From Nymphaea colorata (lineage: Eukaryota; Streptophyta; Magnoliopsida; Nymphaeales; Nymphaeaceae), in NCBI RefSeq assembly GCF_008831285.2, contig NW_022205034.1, positions 1 through 42,259 on the forward strand: DNA of 42,259 nt, in the 5' to 3' direction. Positions 23,145 to 34,820 of the stretch are shown one piece after another. Within the stretch, counting starts at the first letter, position 1; each line of letters opens with the position of its first letter. The notes beneath the pieces are model-generated. The model searched no databases, had not been told where the DNA came from, and saw only the letters and a list, made by a program, of their open reading frames with translations. The translations under genes and the position numbers were made by a program.

Positions 23145-24332
23145 TCAGATTATATACCCAACATAGTGATTGAGCACTAGTCCGAAGGCCAATAGACACC
23201 CCACCACTATAAGCAAAGCTCTCTTCAGCTTGTGTCCCTTGAATTTGGCGGTTTTTTACTCAACTTATCTTCCAATAGGCTACTATACAATTTCCCTCGT
23301 TTTCCTTGATGGTGACTTATGCCTGGGCTCTCTTTTCTTTTTCGCATTCTTTTTAAGGCTACTCAGACCCTCAGGATGGTTTTTCTATATTTCGGCAAGC
23401 TACTCTTCCTTCTTGGCTAAGGAGATAAACTCAGCTTGCTTTTGGGAAGAAATTAGTTTATATTTCTAATTGAGCTCACCCAATAGCACTTTCTTCTCGT
23501 TGATGAATTCGATATCTACGCTTTCCAGGAATTTGATCCTTTCCTTTAGGGCTGCCCTTTCGCTCATCATCTTTTAGTTCTGCCTTCTCACCTATTCAAA
23601 TTTCATATTTTCCTTCTTTAATTGCTCGATTTCTTTCAGTATATCGTTGTAGGCCTACTCTGTGAGCCCATTTTACTGGCTTTTGATCTGATCCTCCAGT
23701 TCGCTTTTCCTAAACTGTATTTACAGGCGCAGATTTTTAATCTCCCTCTACATGTCAGGCTAGTCTATTCTATACCTACTGAACTATTTCTTTCTTTGCT
23801 AGTCTCTCATAGACAGTATCTTTTTCTTCAAATTTTAAACCCCTTTCTTGAGTTCATCACGGTGCTTTTCAAGGATTTCCTTTTGTTTGATCTGCGTTGC
23901 GGTTTCTTCCCGAACCTCAGTAATTTTATTGTACTATATGATGGTTTTTCCTTTGATGATCTGAGCTTCTTCCTGCAGCACCTTCAACTATTTATCTAGC
24001 TTGGCATTAAGTTGGGAGTAGTCCTCATATTGACTCTCCATGTCCCTCTACTTATCTTCCAGCGTTGTGACTTCCTCTTCAATCTTTTAATACTATTCAA
24101 GTCGTTTTCTCAATTCTAGCAGATCCTTGCTTCTGTGTGCAACTTCTGAGAGAAGCTTATGGTTGGAGATTCGTAAGCTTTCCAAGATATGCTGCTTTTC
24201 TTTGATGATAGGAGTGAGGTCTTGGTGCCTAGATATTATCCCCACATAGAAGTTTTTCTTTGCCTATAACTCACGTAACTATTGGGGCTATAATGCTTCG
24301 GAATTCTCCGGATTTTTTTACGAGATTTTCAT
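23145..24332 (-). CDS. Long coiled-coil protein with C-terminal membrane anchor (395 aa)
   Basis: A single uninterrupted frame from ATG 24332 to TGA 23145-23147 uses many TAA/TAG as Glu. Residues about 20-340 are a near-continuous coiled coil with heptad Leu/Ile (for example ELRKRLE.Y.KIEEEVTTLEDK and EIEQLKKENMKFE). A basic linker (KKNAKKKREPRHKSPSRK) follows. The last 25 residues, ALLIVVGCLLAFGLVLNHY, are one hydrophobic helix, making it a tail-anchored protein, probably facing the cytosol. Golgins and SNARE-like tethers have this shape, but no family signature is visible. The plus strand shows hydrophobic shadow ORFs across this gene. Confidence 0.8.
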
Positions 24333-24465
24333 TACTTATACAAACATGAAAGCTTAAAGATTTAAAAATATTAAAATCCTTTATTTCTATCGATAAGTGA
24401 GCATTCTAAAATGCTTAGCAATAAGGAAGACAAATGTGTGGTTTTGAATAATAATATTAATTAAG
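24333..24465. promoter_or_regulatory. Short bidirectional promoter region
   Basis: Only 133 bp separate the divergent start codons of the coiled-coil gene (24332) and the RAP gene (24466). Both genes are fully open, so this AT-rich interval must serve as promoter for both. No TATA-like or other motif can be singled out with confidence. Confidence 0.5.
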
Positions 24466-26057
24466 ATGTTTAGAAGGTCTATCAACCAATTCTACATGGC
24501 TCTCATTAAAGCAAATAAGCCCAAGACAGAACCAGATTTGACATCGCGAAGTATAAATGATTGCAGGTAGCTGCTCGGAATGCCTTCATGCCAAAGATCC
24601 AATATAGATGAGAAGGTAAGCAGCTATATGAAGGAAAGGGCAGAGTTTGCAGTTCAGAAGATAAACGCAGATGCCGTGTATAAGAACTGGCATTTATTTA
24701 AACCCATCCAGTGCTAGATAGGCGTATTGGCCTTAAGTGAAAAACTCTCCAGCCTCTAAAGCACTTATCTGTATAAAGTCTTCTCGTAATGGGGAAAATT
24801 CTTCATAAATGAGGAGGCCAAAGTGAATAGCGGTACAGCACAGCTCAAAGAAAGCTATAGAAAGACCCTAATTGACTTTGCTCAAGCATTTAATAGCACT
24901 TGCTATCTTTTAGATTTGGACTAAAACATGATTCAAATCTATCTAAAAATATACTTTTTAGCCCAAGCTCATAAGATGGAGGATAAAAACTACTCTCATT
25001 TACGTTACGTCTTAGATCATCTCCTCAAATTGAAAAGAATTCCTGAAAAAGACCTGGATTTTATGCTTGTCTTTACTTCGCGATTTCCTATGCAATCTGT
25101 ATACCATCAAAAAGAAAAGTAGATCCTAAATCTGATATACACTAGCTTACCTAAGTTTAAGGCATAGAAAAAATACCATACAAAACTTCTTAATAACCTC
25201 CTTCATAACATCAGCGTTCAGAGTTAAATAACAGGTAACATGAAATCTCTAGTAATCCACATCTATAACAATTTCAGCAATCCCTATCTTCGCTTCAGGG
25301 CATTTTGCACCCTTGTAGATATCTTTATGATTAGAAAATAGAATATCTCAGAGGAATTCAATATTCGCAGCCTCAAGCTATTCATGCAGTAAATTCCAAA
25401 CCTTACATTCAAATACGTTTCCAAGCTATTCTTTAGAGCCAATATCTGGATCCCATAGTTCTGGATACCTTATTTCTAATTCGTTAGCAAGGGAGACAAC
25501 TACAAATAAATTTAGACCTTCAACCACTTCGTCATTGATGACCTGCTTGCAGAGCAGAAGGTTGGAGGAGCCGAGTTACAGAAGGCAGCACTGTCATTCA
25601 GATAGATACTTAAGACGAAAAATATACACATCCAGAAATATGATTTAAGAAAATAATACTAAAGATCGTTTGGAAGAATAAAAGAGAATAAGAATACTTG
25701 CCAGCTGCATGTTGCCAACTCCATGAGGCTTATCTGCAGCGCACAGATTCTAACTGAGGTTCCCAGTAAGTTCCATGCTATTTAGTTAAATACTTTATGG
25801 TGGACGTGCTGGTCGACCAAAAGATAATCGTTTAGATCAACAACAGCCACCATTATAAGGTAGTGGATGGAGTGACTTCCCTCAACCTCAAATCGCAGTT
25901 CAGATAGCGCATCCTCGAGAGTAATGGCTACAAGTGCTACAACATAAAGGTGGATGACCTCAGCAACTCCAACTACAACATGCTGGAGGAAATCCACAAA
26001 ATAGTGGAGTCAAGTGCAGGCATAAAGAAGAACCAAGAAGGAAAAGCAAATGAGTGA
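24466..26057 (+). CDS. RAP-domain protein, probable mitochondrial RNA-processing factor (523 aa)
   Basis: RAP proteins (FASTK relatives, abundant in alveolates) bind or process organellar RNA. ATG 24466 is preceded by an in-frame TGA. About 420 residues of helical-repeat-like sequence follow, rich in Leu, Tyr, Phe and Lys, reading through many UAR codons. A 20-nt intron at 25766-25785 restores the frame into the C-terminal RAP domain. That domain has the typical order of a hydrophobic strand (YFMVDVLVDQKIIVEI), a central HHYK segment, the strand-helix LNLKSQFRERILESNGYKCYNI, and a closing helix. TGA is at 26055-26057. The start MFRRSINQFYM is basic and amphipathic, consistent with mitochondrial import. 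The domain call is by pattern only. Confidence 0.65.
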
Positions 26058-26100
26058 TTTATTAATCATTAACACTTACTTTATAATCCATAAATATCCA

Positions 26101-26451
26101 CTAATGAGCAAAAATGTTCTTGTGATGTATTCGCTGTAGCATAAAAACGGAAATGATGAGGAAGAGAGAGGAAGCTTGTAGTATCCCAACGCATTCATGT
26201 AAAGATCCCTTAATCTCAGAGTACAAGTTACTAAATAAATCACTTGCAGGCATATTAGAGAAATCTTCCCTTGGGACCGCATGCCTCCAAATATCGCAAA
26301 GATAATCAGATTCGGACTGAGGGTCAATTAGGATACCTTTTGGCTTGATTTGAAAGACGAATAGCTGGTGCCCTACTTCACAGCATCTACTATTTATTTG
26401 AAAGTGTCGTGAGTATGATTGTGAATATGGTTTATGCAATATATCAATCAT
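26101..26451 (-). CDS. Uncertain ORF downstream of the kelch-like gene
   Basis: ATG 26451 overlaps the TGA of the kelch-like gene and opens about 117 codons before the first TAG, continuing further if TAG is Glu. It contains GHQLFVFQIKPKGILIDP and a hydrophobic SSLFLIISVFMLQ segment. It may be a C-terminal extension of the upstream protein after a lost base, or only chance. Its far end overlaps the RAP gene 3' region on the other strand if read through. Confidence 0.25.
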   Translation of the reverse strand: MIDILHKPYSQSYSRHFQINSRCCEVGHQLFVFQIKPKGILIDPQSESDYLCDIWRHAVPREDFSNMPASDLFSNLYSEIKGSLHECVGILQASSLFLIISVFMLQRIHHKNIFAH

Positions 26452-28276
26452 GAAGAAGGGTCTGCGACAACTCAGATATCATCCATTCATCGCCGCAACC
26501 GTAAAGTATCTTGAAGGTGTGCCTGGCGATGCTGTATGAGAGGATATTGTAATTTATTTGGTTGTGAGTAATACTACTCACAGGATAGGAGTAGAAGTTT
26601 GATTTTTGGTTGCGGATATCGTAGAGCTATTTGATGAATTTGCTTATATCGTCTTTAATAGTCCGTTGAATGATCTCACGGCTGTCGAGGTCTAGATATA
26701 GCATGGGCTATTTGTTAGTCAAATCAACCAAGATATACTCCTTATCTTTGGCCCGCAATGGAAGCAGATAGTTACTTTTTGTTTGTTTATTGAGGTCGAT
26801 GCTATTCTTCATCAGGAGTTGACCTTCCTTAACCTATAGTTCTTTAAGGATTAGCTTAAATAAAGGCTATTTTTATTTTCCAATTTCCTAAAAGACTAAT
26901 AAAAATATTTGGGCTGGCTACACTAATAGCTGGAAGTGAGAAGACCCGCAGTCTAGTGGCTATGATTGCCGAACCCATCTAGCTGTTTTTTCGATAATTT
27001 CAACCCTGTAGACAAATGAATTGGTTATGCCCTGTATTGACCCTCCAAAAACAAATAGCTCTTCATTATTTGCAGGGTTAGCCAGCAAAGTGGGTGATTA
27101 AATCACTGGCCGTATTGAATCGAATTTTCTTTATTTTTCTTCGCACCTTTCATAGCACTCCCATTGTTTAAGGTACTGAACTTCAACATTATCTTCAACG
27201 GGGATTTGTTTTTGATTAACTAGAATGGTCCTTTTGAAACTAAAACTCTGACTTTTCTGCAAGCTTTATTTCGCAGGTTTTAGTTTAAGGATGTACGTGT
27301 AATCAGACGTATATAGAAGAATTCGATGATTAGACATTTTGCAAATCTTCATAGTCTCCTTACTGCAAGAATTAACGATGTCCTCTTTCTCATCAAATGT
27401 ATAAACTTGGGTGAGATTGGATCGAGGGTAAAAGACTAAAAGTTCGAAGCTTTTCCTATTTTGGATGGATTGGTTTGCCACTATTTTGGCAGCATACAAT
27501 TATTACTTAATCATGGGCGCTACATGCTCATTTAGAGTGGTAATGGCCATGCTGCACAAGTTTTTCTCAAGGTGCTCTTGGTATTTTTTGGAATAAGTTG
27601 ATGAGACCTCCTGAAAGCCTCGATCAATAGAATCTCCTATTCTCCTCTGCACTAAATTTTGTGTTATCTTCAAGGCCGATAAATTCCTTGCGTAATCCTT
27701 TGGATTAAATATTAATTGCTCGGAATAGTGGGACAAAGTATCCTCGAAGACTACACTCCGATATGTTACTTTCACTTCATCCATGATCTTCTTTTTATAC
27801 TCAAGAATCACACCTCCTCCCTTGTGGATTTACAATTTGGCGTTTTTGAAGTTTTTGAATAATCTGGCCCTTACCTTTTAGTCTTTTTAGTCATTATAGG
27901 ATTCAACGTATTTGATCTTGGCAGTTCTGATCAAATAGTCGAGTTTTTTATCATAGTAGAAGTCGTGATAGCTGCGCTTTGCAAACTTAGTATCTTCCGC
28001 ACACATTTTGCAGGTGAAATAGTTATTGGACAAATCTTCGTTCAAAGTCTAGCGGAAATTTCCTTTCAAGGCTTCCTCCTAAACCTCTTTCATCAACGAC
28101 TGTAGAGGCCAAACACAAACCCTCGTCTCATTGCAGCCTTTGTTTCGCACAGGCACTGATAATTCCTATTTAGTGATAGGATATATAAGGTGTATGAGTT
28201 CCATGTCACGCGATTGCTCAGGGCTAGGATTTTTCATTATTGACTTAAAAAGGATTTTCATCGCATTGCTCTCCAT
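26444..28276 (-). CDS. Large protein with kelch-like C-terminal region (610 aa)
   Basis: The frame is fully open from ATG 28276 to TGA 26444-26446, with many UAR codons and no intron needed. The N-terminal part has a CKMC pair and a basic segment (AKRSYHDFYYDKKLDYLI). The middle (residues 150-260) is helical and charged. From about 265 onward there are beta-propeller-like strands such as LLVFYPRSNLTQVYTFDEK and YILKLKPAK, then LFVFGGSIQGITNSFVYRVE...ARWVR and GSSHFQLLV. FGG with a following Tyr and Trp is the kelch pattern, but only one repeat is clear. The function is not recognisable; adaptor-type proteins of this build are common in ciliates. Confidence 0.6.
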
Positions 28277-28411
28277 CGCTAAAATAAGTACAATCGACTG
28301 ATATTAGATATTATAAGCTCAAGATAACTGATCAAAGTTGGCAGTATAACTCTTGGATGGAACCAATAATCAATAGAAATTGATAAGTTGGAGATATATG
28401 TGAATGAACAA

Positions 28412-30260
28412 TCAAATCCTTTTCTTCAAGATTATCAATAATAATAAAGATAAAACTAAGTAGAGTCCTGTGAGTCCAATTAAGCATGCCAGTGCAACAT
28501 AAGGATCACCATCTAATCCGTATAGGACGGGCAAGTTCAAGTTTTGAAAGGAAGCCATGTTTGGGGTGGAAAGCTGATCCTGGAAAAGAATGATGAAGGA
28601 GTGCCTAAGCGGGGAAAGATATTGCAGCCACTGGGAGTATACAGGCATATCGTTTATCTTGATAATTAGGCCCCCAAAGGTAAGCATAGGGATAACTGCA
28701 AGAGGAAGAATGGTGATAGCTTTTAGGAGCTTTTGTTGAGAACTCCATACATTATCCAAAAAGAAAGCCTGAAATAGCCAGGAGGATAAAGATGCCCACT
28801 AAATTATAATAGAATTACTAAATACTGCGAAATGACTGAATATAAAGTTGAGTCCACCAGCAAAAAAGATGATTAATCCACTCGTGATTGCTGGAATTAT
28901 GCATCCGAAAAGTTCAGTTGAGAATTTTGCCAAAAAATAGACAATAATTGAGTACAAGTTGCTTCCAGCTTACTTACAAACGATCTACTTTTCAGTTGGA
29001 ACTATATTATATCATCTTTACACACTAAAGCAGTCTCGTAAATGTTCATCGAGAAGATAACGAAGTGTCCCATGAATAAAAAGCAGAAGATATTTATGAG
29101 ATATGACTGGTCAAATACTGCAGGCACTTAGCCTAAAAGGTTCTTATATAAAAGACCGAAGAAAATGGGAATCAGAATACCAATGACGATTTTATTAAAT
29201 TGGTTAGATGGAGTCCTGTAGAAGTTCTTGAACCCTCTATCGAATAAGGGCCAAAACTGCTTCCAAAACGGTGCCTAATTAATTTGTTAGTGCTTTTACA
29301 GTATTATTGCTTTGGAACTAGCTAGTTATGCAGACGATCTAATTTCGACAGGAGCAAAGTTTTTTTCATAGCTTTAGCTAGTCATCGGTGTTATGTAGCC
29401 TGACTGTTCTTTGAGGGCCGATATCTCAAGCATGAAGAAATCAGCAGGATTCATGCGATAGTTAACCTTGACTCCAATAGACTACATATACGGAACAATT
29501 TGGCTCGATTTTCCATGATAGATACGCCTTCCAGCTTTGAGGAGATAGAGCTGGTCCATTCCTTGGAAGATAAGCGTACTGGGTTGATGAATAGTGGCAA
29601 TCACCAGTTTATTTTATTATCTGGCTAATTTGGCGAGGAGGCGAGTGATGTTAAGAGCGTTGTGGCTATCAAGGCCCGAAGTGGGTTCATCGAAGACCAA
29701 AATTTGCGGGTTTGAGAGAAGCTCCACTCCTATAGCCACTCTTTTTTTCTGTCCTCCGGAAATGCATTTCTTGAACTGGCTGTTTCCCACCAGGGTATCT
29801 GCGCAATCAATTAAATTGAGTTTTTGCAGCATCTAATTGCACTTCTCCTGCTGGACCTGTGGCGAAGAGGACCAGAGCTTTAGCATGGCTTGGAAAGCAA
29901 ACGTCTCTAGTTTAGAATTATGCTACCTCGCACTGTTAGGGTACCAAAAAGGACGTCATCCTGCTGTACATATGCCGCGATGCTGGAAAAGTCAGAAAGA
30001 CTATATGTTTCTCCATTCATCAGTATCTAAAATGAATAAATGTGTACCTCTCCTTCGATTTGGAGCTTGGAATTATCCCTTCTTAGTCTGCAGGTTAGGA
30101 TCGAAAGTAATGAAGATTTGCCAGCACCAGAAGGGCCCATAATGGATAAAAAGTTGCCAGTTTCAGCCGATCCGTTCAAGCCATTCAAAATGACAGCTCC
30201 TGAGCTAGGATCAGTCAATTTTAAATTCCTCCAAGAGATGTTGATGCTTGGTTGGCTCAT
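28412..30260 (-). CDS. ABCG (White/ABCG2-type) half-transporter (595 aa from its own ATG)
   Basis: ATP-driven half-transporter that dimerises in membranes to export lipids or xenobiotics. Walker A GPSGAGKSS lies at residues 42-50. The Q-loop YVQQDD, ABC signature ISGGQKKRV, Walker B ILVFDEPTSGLD and switch ATIHQPS follow in order. The membrane domain has about six helices; the ABCG motif FPTEKEIVCKEAGSNLYS uses UAR for conserved Glu, and PLRHSFIILF and ALACLIGLTGLYLVL come near the end. Introns are 30027-30047 (21 nt), 29907-29926 and 29002-29021 (20 nt); with them the frame is perfect to TGA 28412-28414. No frame break is seen. Upstream, the frame continues without TGA into the WD40 gene, with TAA (30261-30263) directly before this ATG. 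Confidence 0.93.
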
Positions 30261-31311
30261 TTAAATTAATGGAATTTTTAAATTCGGATGACTTTCTGAT
30301 TTCTTAGATTTGAGGTTATTTCTAAGCTACTGAAGGTCGACGGCAATCTCTTTAAGCTCCCCCTTTCCATTGCAGTTGACTATGATAAATAGCCGATCCT
30401 TCCACAATTTTATGCTGGAGATTGCCTGAGTATAGCTTATTTTAAGTTGGCTCGAGCTGTATTCAGATTTATTGTTCAAGAGATAGGTATGTCCCTGCGA
30501 GTCGACGGCTAGTATCTATCGATCAGTGATGTGCTAGGTGAATACCGTCTGGGCAGATGATTTTTGAAATTGTTGCAATCTGTTGAGATTAAAAATGCCC
30601 TCATCGCCTTCAATTCCCATATTTTTATAGTTGAATCGCCCCCACTGAGTATAGCATATCTCTTTAGCAGAGAGAAAGGCTGGTTACAGATCCAGGATGG
30701 GCGAATATCTTTTTAACAACTGATTGATTCACCCAATTCCAAATGGTTATCACACAATCGTCGCCGCCGAAGGCAAGAGTTGCAGAATCCAGTTCTACCA
30801 AGGTCAGCAGTCCAAACGTGCCGACGTATTTGCTGACTTCTCGATCCTAGATGGCATCATCTGAAATTTTCCAAACTCTTATAGTCCCATCATAGCTACT
30901 GCTGGCGAAACGGGTGGAGTCATTTAAAAAGACGACTGAGCTTATCTGTTTCTCATGGCCAAAGTACCCGTGAGCAACCTGCAGGGTAGCTCGGTTCCAA
31001 AGGCGAATCAACTGCTGCTCTTGATGGGGTACAATAATTAAAAACCTATCTGAGGCGACTATTAGAAAGGCCGATTTGCATTGAGCCAAAAAAGATCTTT
31101 CGTTTACTAGCTCGATTTCCTACGTTTAGGGGTTTTTGGTTATTTAATAGGCGTAGGCAAGAAATTCTCGGGTGCCAGCATAGAGGAAATTTTAGTAAAC
31201 CTCAATACAAGATATGCTCTTTGATTTAAATTTTTTGATTTCCCGAAAATGCAATGAAAGGTCGTATTATTTTTGCATATCGGAGCTTTATTCTGCGAGG
31301 GTCCTTTACAT
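30261..31311 (-). CDS. WD40-repeat protein, possibly the N-terminal part of a WD40-ABCG fusion
   Basis: ATG 31311 opens an acidic start, then WD repeats: LIRLWNRATLQVAHGYFGHEK, SSSYDGTIRVWKI, LAFGGDDCVITIWNW, GGDSTIKIWE and LAVDSQGHTYLLN, enough for about one seven-bladed propeller. The paralogue at 31489-32862 is colinear and intact. Against it, two one-base losses are visible near 30640 and 30610. After these, the frame runs through a basic tail and TAA (30261-30263) straight into the ABCG ATG with no UGA. Under UAR=Glu this predicts one protein of about 945 aa. If TAA ends translation here, it is a separate 350-codon gene with no 3' spacer. Confidence 0.75.
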
Positions 31312-31488
31312 TTTGATTTATTATCTAATTTTTATTATTAATCACTAAACATAGGCAGAGCACATATTGTCAATATATCCTATGAGTATTTTTTGAGAGA
31401 TAGTTATAACAACTCTTCTCCTGGTTAAAAAGGTAGAGTATTTTCTTGTGGTGGAACCTCCTCTATACATATATCCTCTTTTTTTTTT

Positions 31489-32862
31489 TCAAATTATTTA
31501 CGACATTAATGAGGCATACTGAAAATGCCGACTAAGCCTGGCTATTTGACATGTATCATTTATTTTTAAACTAATTGAAGAATTAAAACGCTACAAAAAA
31601 TGGCTGGCAGGGCTATATTAATAATTTTATGAAGACTTACTGTAAATAAACAGCATATGTAAATCAGGGTTGTATATAAATGAAGCATCGGCTATCTTCT
31701 AAATCGATTAATTTTAGAGTGCGATTGAGTGTTTGGTATGGACTTCTATATTTGTAGTTGTTGGAAAGGATATCCTGACTCTGGTGAATGTTCTATTAAT
31801 CATATCTTCAAAATCTCCTGCAATCTACTTCATCTCGCCCTTTCCTTTACGATGAGAAACTACCAGCAGCCTATTCTGCCATAGTTTAGCACTTTTAATG
31901 GTCTCTGTATACTACATCCTAAGCTGGCTCGAACTCACTTCTAAGTTACGGTTTATCAAGAATGTGCTACCCCTCGAGTCAATCGCCAGTATATCAAAGC
32001 TGGAAATATGAATTGTGAAAACTTGTTGAGCAATTGACTCATTAAATTATTTTATTGGACTTAAGTGAAGCCTTTTTTATGTCATTATCACCTCGAAGTT
32101 TACCATTTAGTTATTGTTCAAGCTGGTCCTCATGTGTTAAGTCTCTTAAATTCTCCAAGTTCGAATTTTAGAATCTCCTCCAATTGAGTAAAGAAAGTTT
32201 GGCTGAGAAATAAAGAGGCTTATAATTGATCCAGGATGAGCGAAGCATTTGAATCTGACCTTATCACTGCTCCAGTTCCAAATAGTAATGAAACAGTCGT
32301 CACCGCCAAACGCTACATTTTAGCTATCAATCTCCACTAGTGTAAGGAGAGGGTATCTATTACTATATTTCCTCACCTCCATATCAAACTCAAAGTTTTA
32401 CGAAATTTTCCATATTCTAGCCGTCCCGTCGTAGCTGCTGCTTGCGATATGATTTTTATCTTTGAGAAAGATTACAGATGTAATTTGTTTTGCATGGCCT
32501 TTATACCCATGAAGAATCTGAAGAGTTTATCGATTCCAAATTCTGATTAGTTGCTGTTATTAATGTGGAACCACGATAAGAAACGAAGGTGAGGCAACAA
32601 TAAAATGAACTGAAGTGCAGTGTGGGTAAAAGGACCTTTCGTTTGTGGGCTCAAGAGCATTCTCCTCGCTCTTACCTTTGAAAATCTCATAAACAAATAC
32701 TTTAGAGTCGTTAGTACCGACATAGAGAGTGTCCTGAAAGACCTCCAAACAACTCACATCCTTGACTTTTTTAAGCTTGACCTACCTGAAGCTTGCATTG
32801 AGCTCAAACAACATTTTGGTACTGACGAGTTAAGTTAATTGGTCTTTGCTTTACCCTAACAT
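31489..32862 (-). CDS. WD40-repeat protein, intact paralogue (457 aa as read)
   Basis: ATG 32862 begins a frame without breaks. It shares with its neighbour the sequence of blades: FIVASPSFLIVVPH, QQLIRIWNRETLQILHGYKGHAKQ, SSSYDGTARIWKI, VAFGGDDCFITIWNW, CFAHPGSI, LYSIGGDSKIRTW and LAIDSRGSTFLINR. The two genes lie head to tail on the same strand and arose by tandem duplication, but divergence is substantial. The first UGA is at 31489-31491. The last 75 codons before it (from TAA 31714-31716) are AT-rich and not protein-like, so the natural end may be earlier. The role is unknown; WD40 propellers are protein-binding scaffolds. Confidence 0.75.
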
Positions 32863-33073
32863 ATATTAGTTCATTATCATTTTAATAGCACATTCTTTCT
32901 ATCGAGGTAGCATCAAGTAGCAATTATTTTTTGATCAATTACCTCGACTAAAAAATCTACTATTTTATTACAAAGAATGTTTTAAATAAGCAATAATTGT
33001 CACAATTTTTATCCTTTTGCCTTTATTCTACCATAATAATTTCCAGATATAATTTTAACAACTTTTATCGGAC

Positions 33074-33990
33074 ATGCAGAGCACTTTCAAGGGACCAACT
33101 GCAAACCCTTACTAAAAGACCACAGATCAAGCAGTTTCAGACCTTCCTCCTTTTCTACCTCATAATTATCGATCAAGCGTGGATGAGGATGTTAGACTAT
33201 CGTTTGCTGCAGATCTGAATCCTTTGGTCCTTCGAGAAGGATAGTACCATTGGCGCTCCTTCGTTGCTACAGTGATACTGATTATTGGACTGGCAATACC
33301 TTTGATTATCTGGCTTTGGTTTCCCTAAGATTTACCGACCCAATCGCAGTTGCATTACCAATTACTGGGTATGTCCTCTATCTCCTAATTGGCTGCATTT
33401 GCAATGATATTCACGAATACCTGAGAAACATCCAGCGAGGTGAAGGTTTCTAGATGGAGTACAACAGAGTTAGGGGGCTAATCGGGCAGTTTTAATTTTC
33501 TTGTGAGTGCTATCACTACTAAACAAGGTATCACGTTCGCCATCACTATCATAACGGATAGCATAGGACAGAGACATATACAACCTAAGAGAAAGTGGTG
33601 ACCCATACAGCAGGGCAGACAGTAGTTCCTCTTAAAACTGAAGATTAAAGTGGAAATGTGGATAGAGTTAGGTCAGATCGTAACATTATCTTCATTCATT
33701 TCATCATCAACTACAAGTTCTTCAATGACTACAGCAGAAATAAGATAGACTAGCTATTCCACATCTTCAAGCAACGTAATACATGCGATGTCTACCAAAA
33801 TTTCAGCATGAATTATCATATCCCATCTCTGGTTGAGAAAATGGCCTTCTATGTTGGAGATCTTGGATGCAACTACAATTGTTGGTACTATGTCTTTGCA
33901 ATATTTGGGCTCTTGTGGCCTTATAGCCTTTGGGTGGAATCGAAGATAAACAGGTTTGATGTTTCTTTTATGAAAGTAGTTACAATGTGA
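33074..33990 (+). CDS. TMEM151-like membrane protein (~305 aa), one frame break
   Basis: ATG 33074 leads to a soluble start, then a membrane segment (VATVILIIGLAIPLIIWLWF). A single lost base in a GGG run near 33369 shifts the frame; after it come YVLYLLIGCICND, a basic linker and the family-typical ECYHYETRY with following His/Thr-rich strands (EEKVVTHTAGQTVV). A final hydrophobic helix (YYVFAIFGLLWPYSLWVES) precedes TGA 33988-33990. The order of two N-terminal membrane segments, the CYHY motif and a C-terminal helix matches TMEM151 proteins, whose function is unknown. Confidence in the family is moderate. Confidence 0.65.
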
Positions 33991-34125
33991 TCTTTATTCC
34001 AATATTCCCTAAACTTATTTATCTGTTAGGCTTCTTGGAAGAGACCTTTGACGAACAAGATAATTTTTAAAATGTTTTTTTTTTACTAAGTAAGAATTTA
34101 TTTAATATGTGTTTGTCTGGATGGA
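33991..34125. other. Convergent intergenic region
   Basis: A short AT-rich interval with a run of about 11 T separates the stop of the TMEM151-like gene and the stop of the leftward small gene. It presumably holds both polyadenylation regions; no gene was seen. Confidence 0.4.
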
Positions 34126-34554
34126 TCAGGGCATTTGGGCTGCTGCATCATCTTCAATTTGTAATTAGCAGACCCATCTTGCTGTATAGATTGTCTTAGT
34201 CTGAGCCAATTGGCCGTTAGGAGTCATGATTCCAGTTAGAACAAGCTTTTTTTCTGCCATTTTATTTTTTTGCAAGATATTGAGCGCATACAGCAATTAG
34301 TATTCGCTTTTTTGCTCAATTTGACTGTGAGACTTCTCCAATTACCTTATTATAGCGTCCATCTTGGGCGTTCTCCTTATCTTGTACTTGAATATCCCTT
34401 GACTATTAACGATCCCCCATTTTTACAGCTCTGAGTAGTTGCTGGCAGAAAAATCATGATAGCAGTCCAAGGCAGGATGAGAAATAAGCTATTTCAGCTT
34501 CAGTACCAAAGATTTGGGGTTGTAAGGAGGATGCTTTTCAACAGGAAGCTCCAT
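34126..34554 (-). CDS. Hypothetical protein (142 aa)
   Basis: The frame is unbroken from ATG 34554 to TGA 34126-34128 with several UAR codons. It starts MELPVEKHPPYNPKSL, has KWGIVNSQGIFKYKIRRTPKM, a Lys/Glu-rich helix, and ends WVCELQIEDDAAAQMP. It looks soluble and cytosolic. No domain is recognised. AT-rich non-coding sequence lies on both sides. Confidence 0.6.
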
Positions 34555-34820
34555 GTTATCAAATAAGTATATAAAAGAGCAATTTTATAAAAAATAAGTA
34601 TGACTCCTTATACGGCTTTTTAAAGGACTATTTAACTCTGCGCTACTCCAAACATAGCTCAATTCAATGATATCTAAGAATATTCTTGGTTCCAATCACT
34701 ATTGTCTTGGAAGAAGATAAAAGTTCTTGAATAAAAGAAAGGTATTATCTGATGATTTCTAGCGATTTTAATCATAAACTAGTAATCTATGATATTCTAA
34801 GATGATTGCTGATGACTTGA

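Noticed and set aside
23170-23999. Hydrophobic plus-strand ORFs
   Set aside because: They are antisense shadows of the uninterrupted minus-strand coiled-coil gene at 23145-24332.
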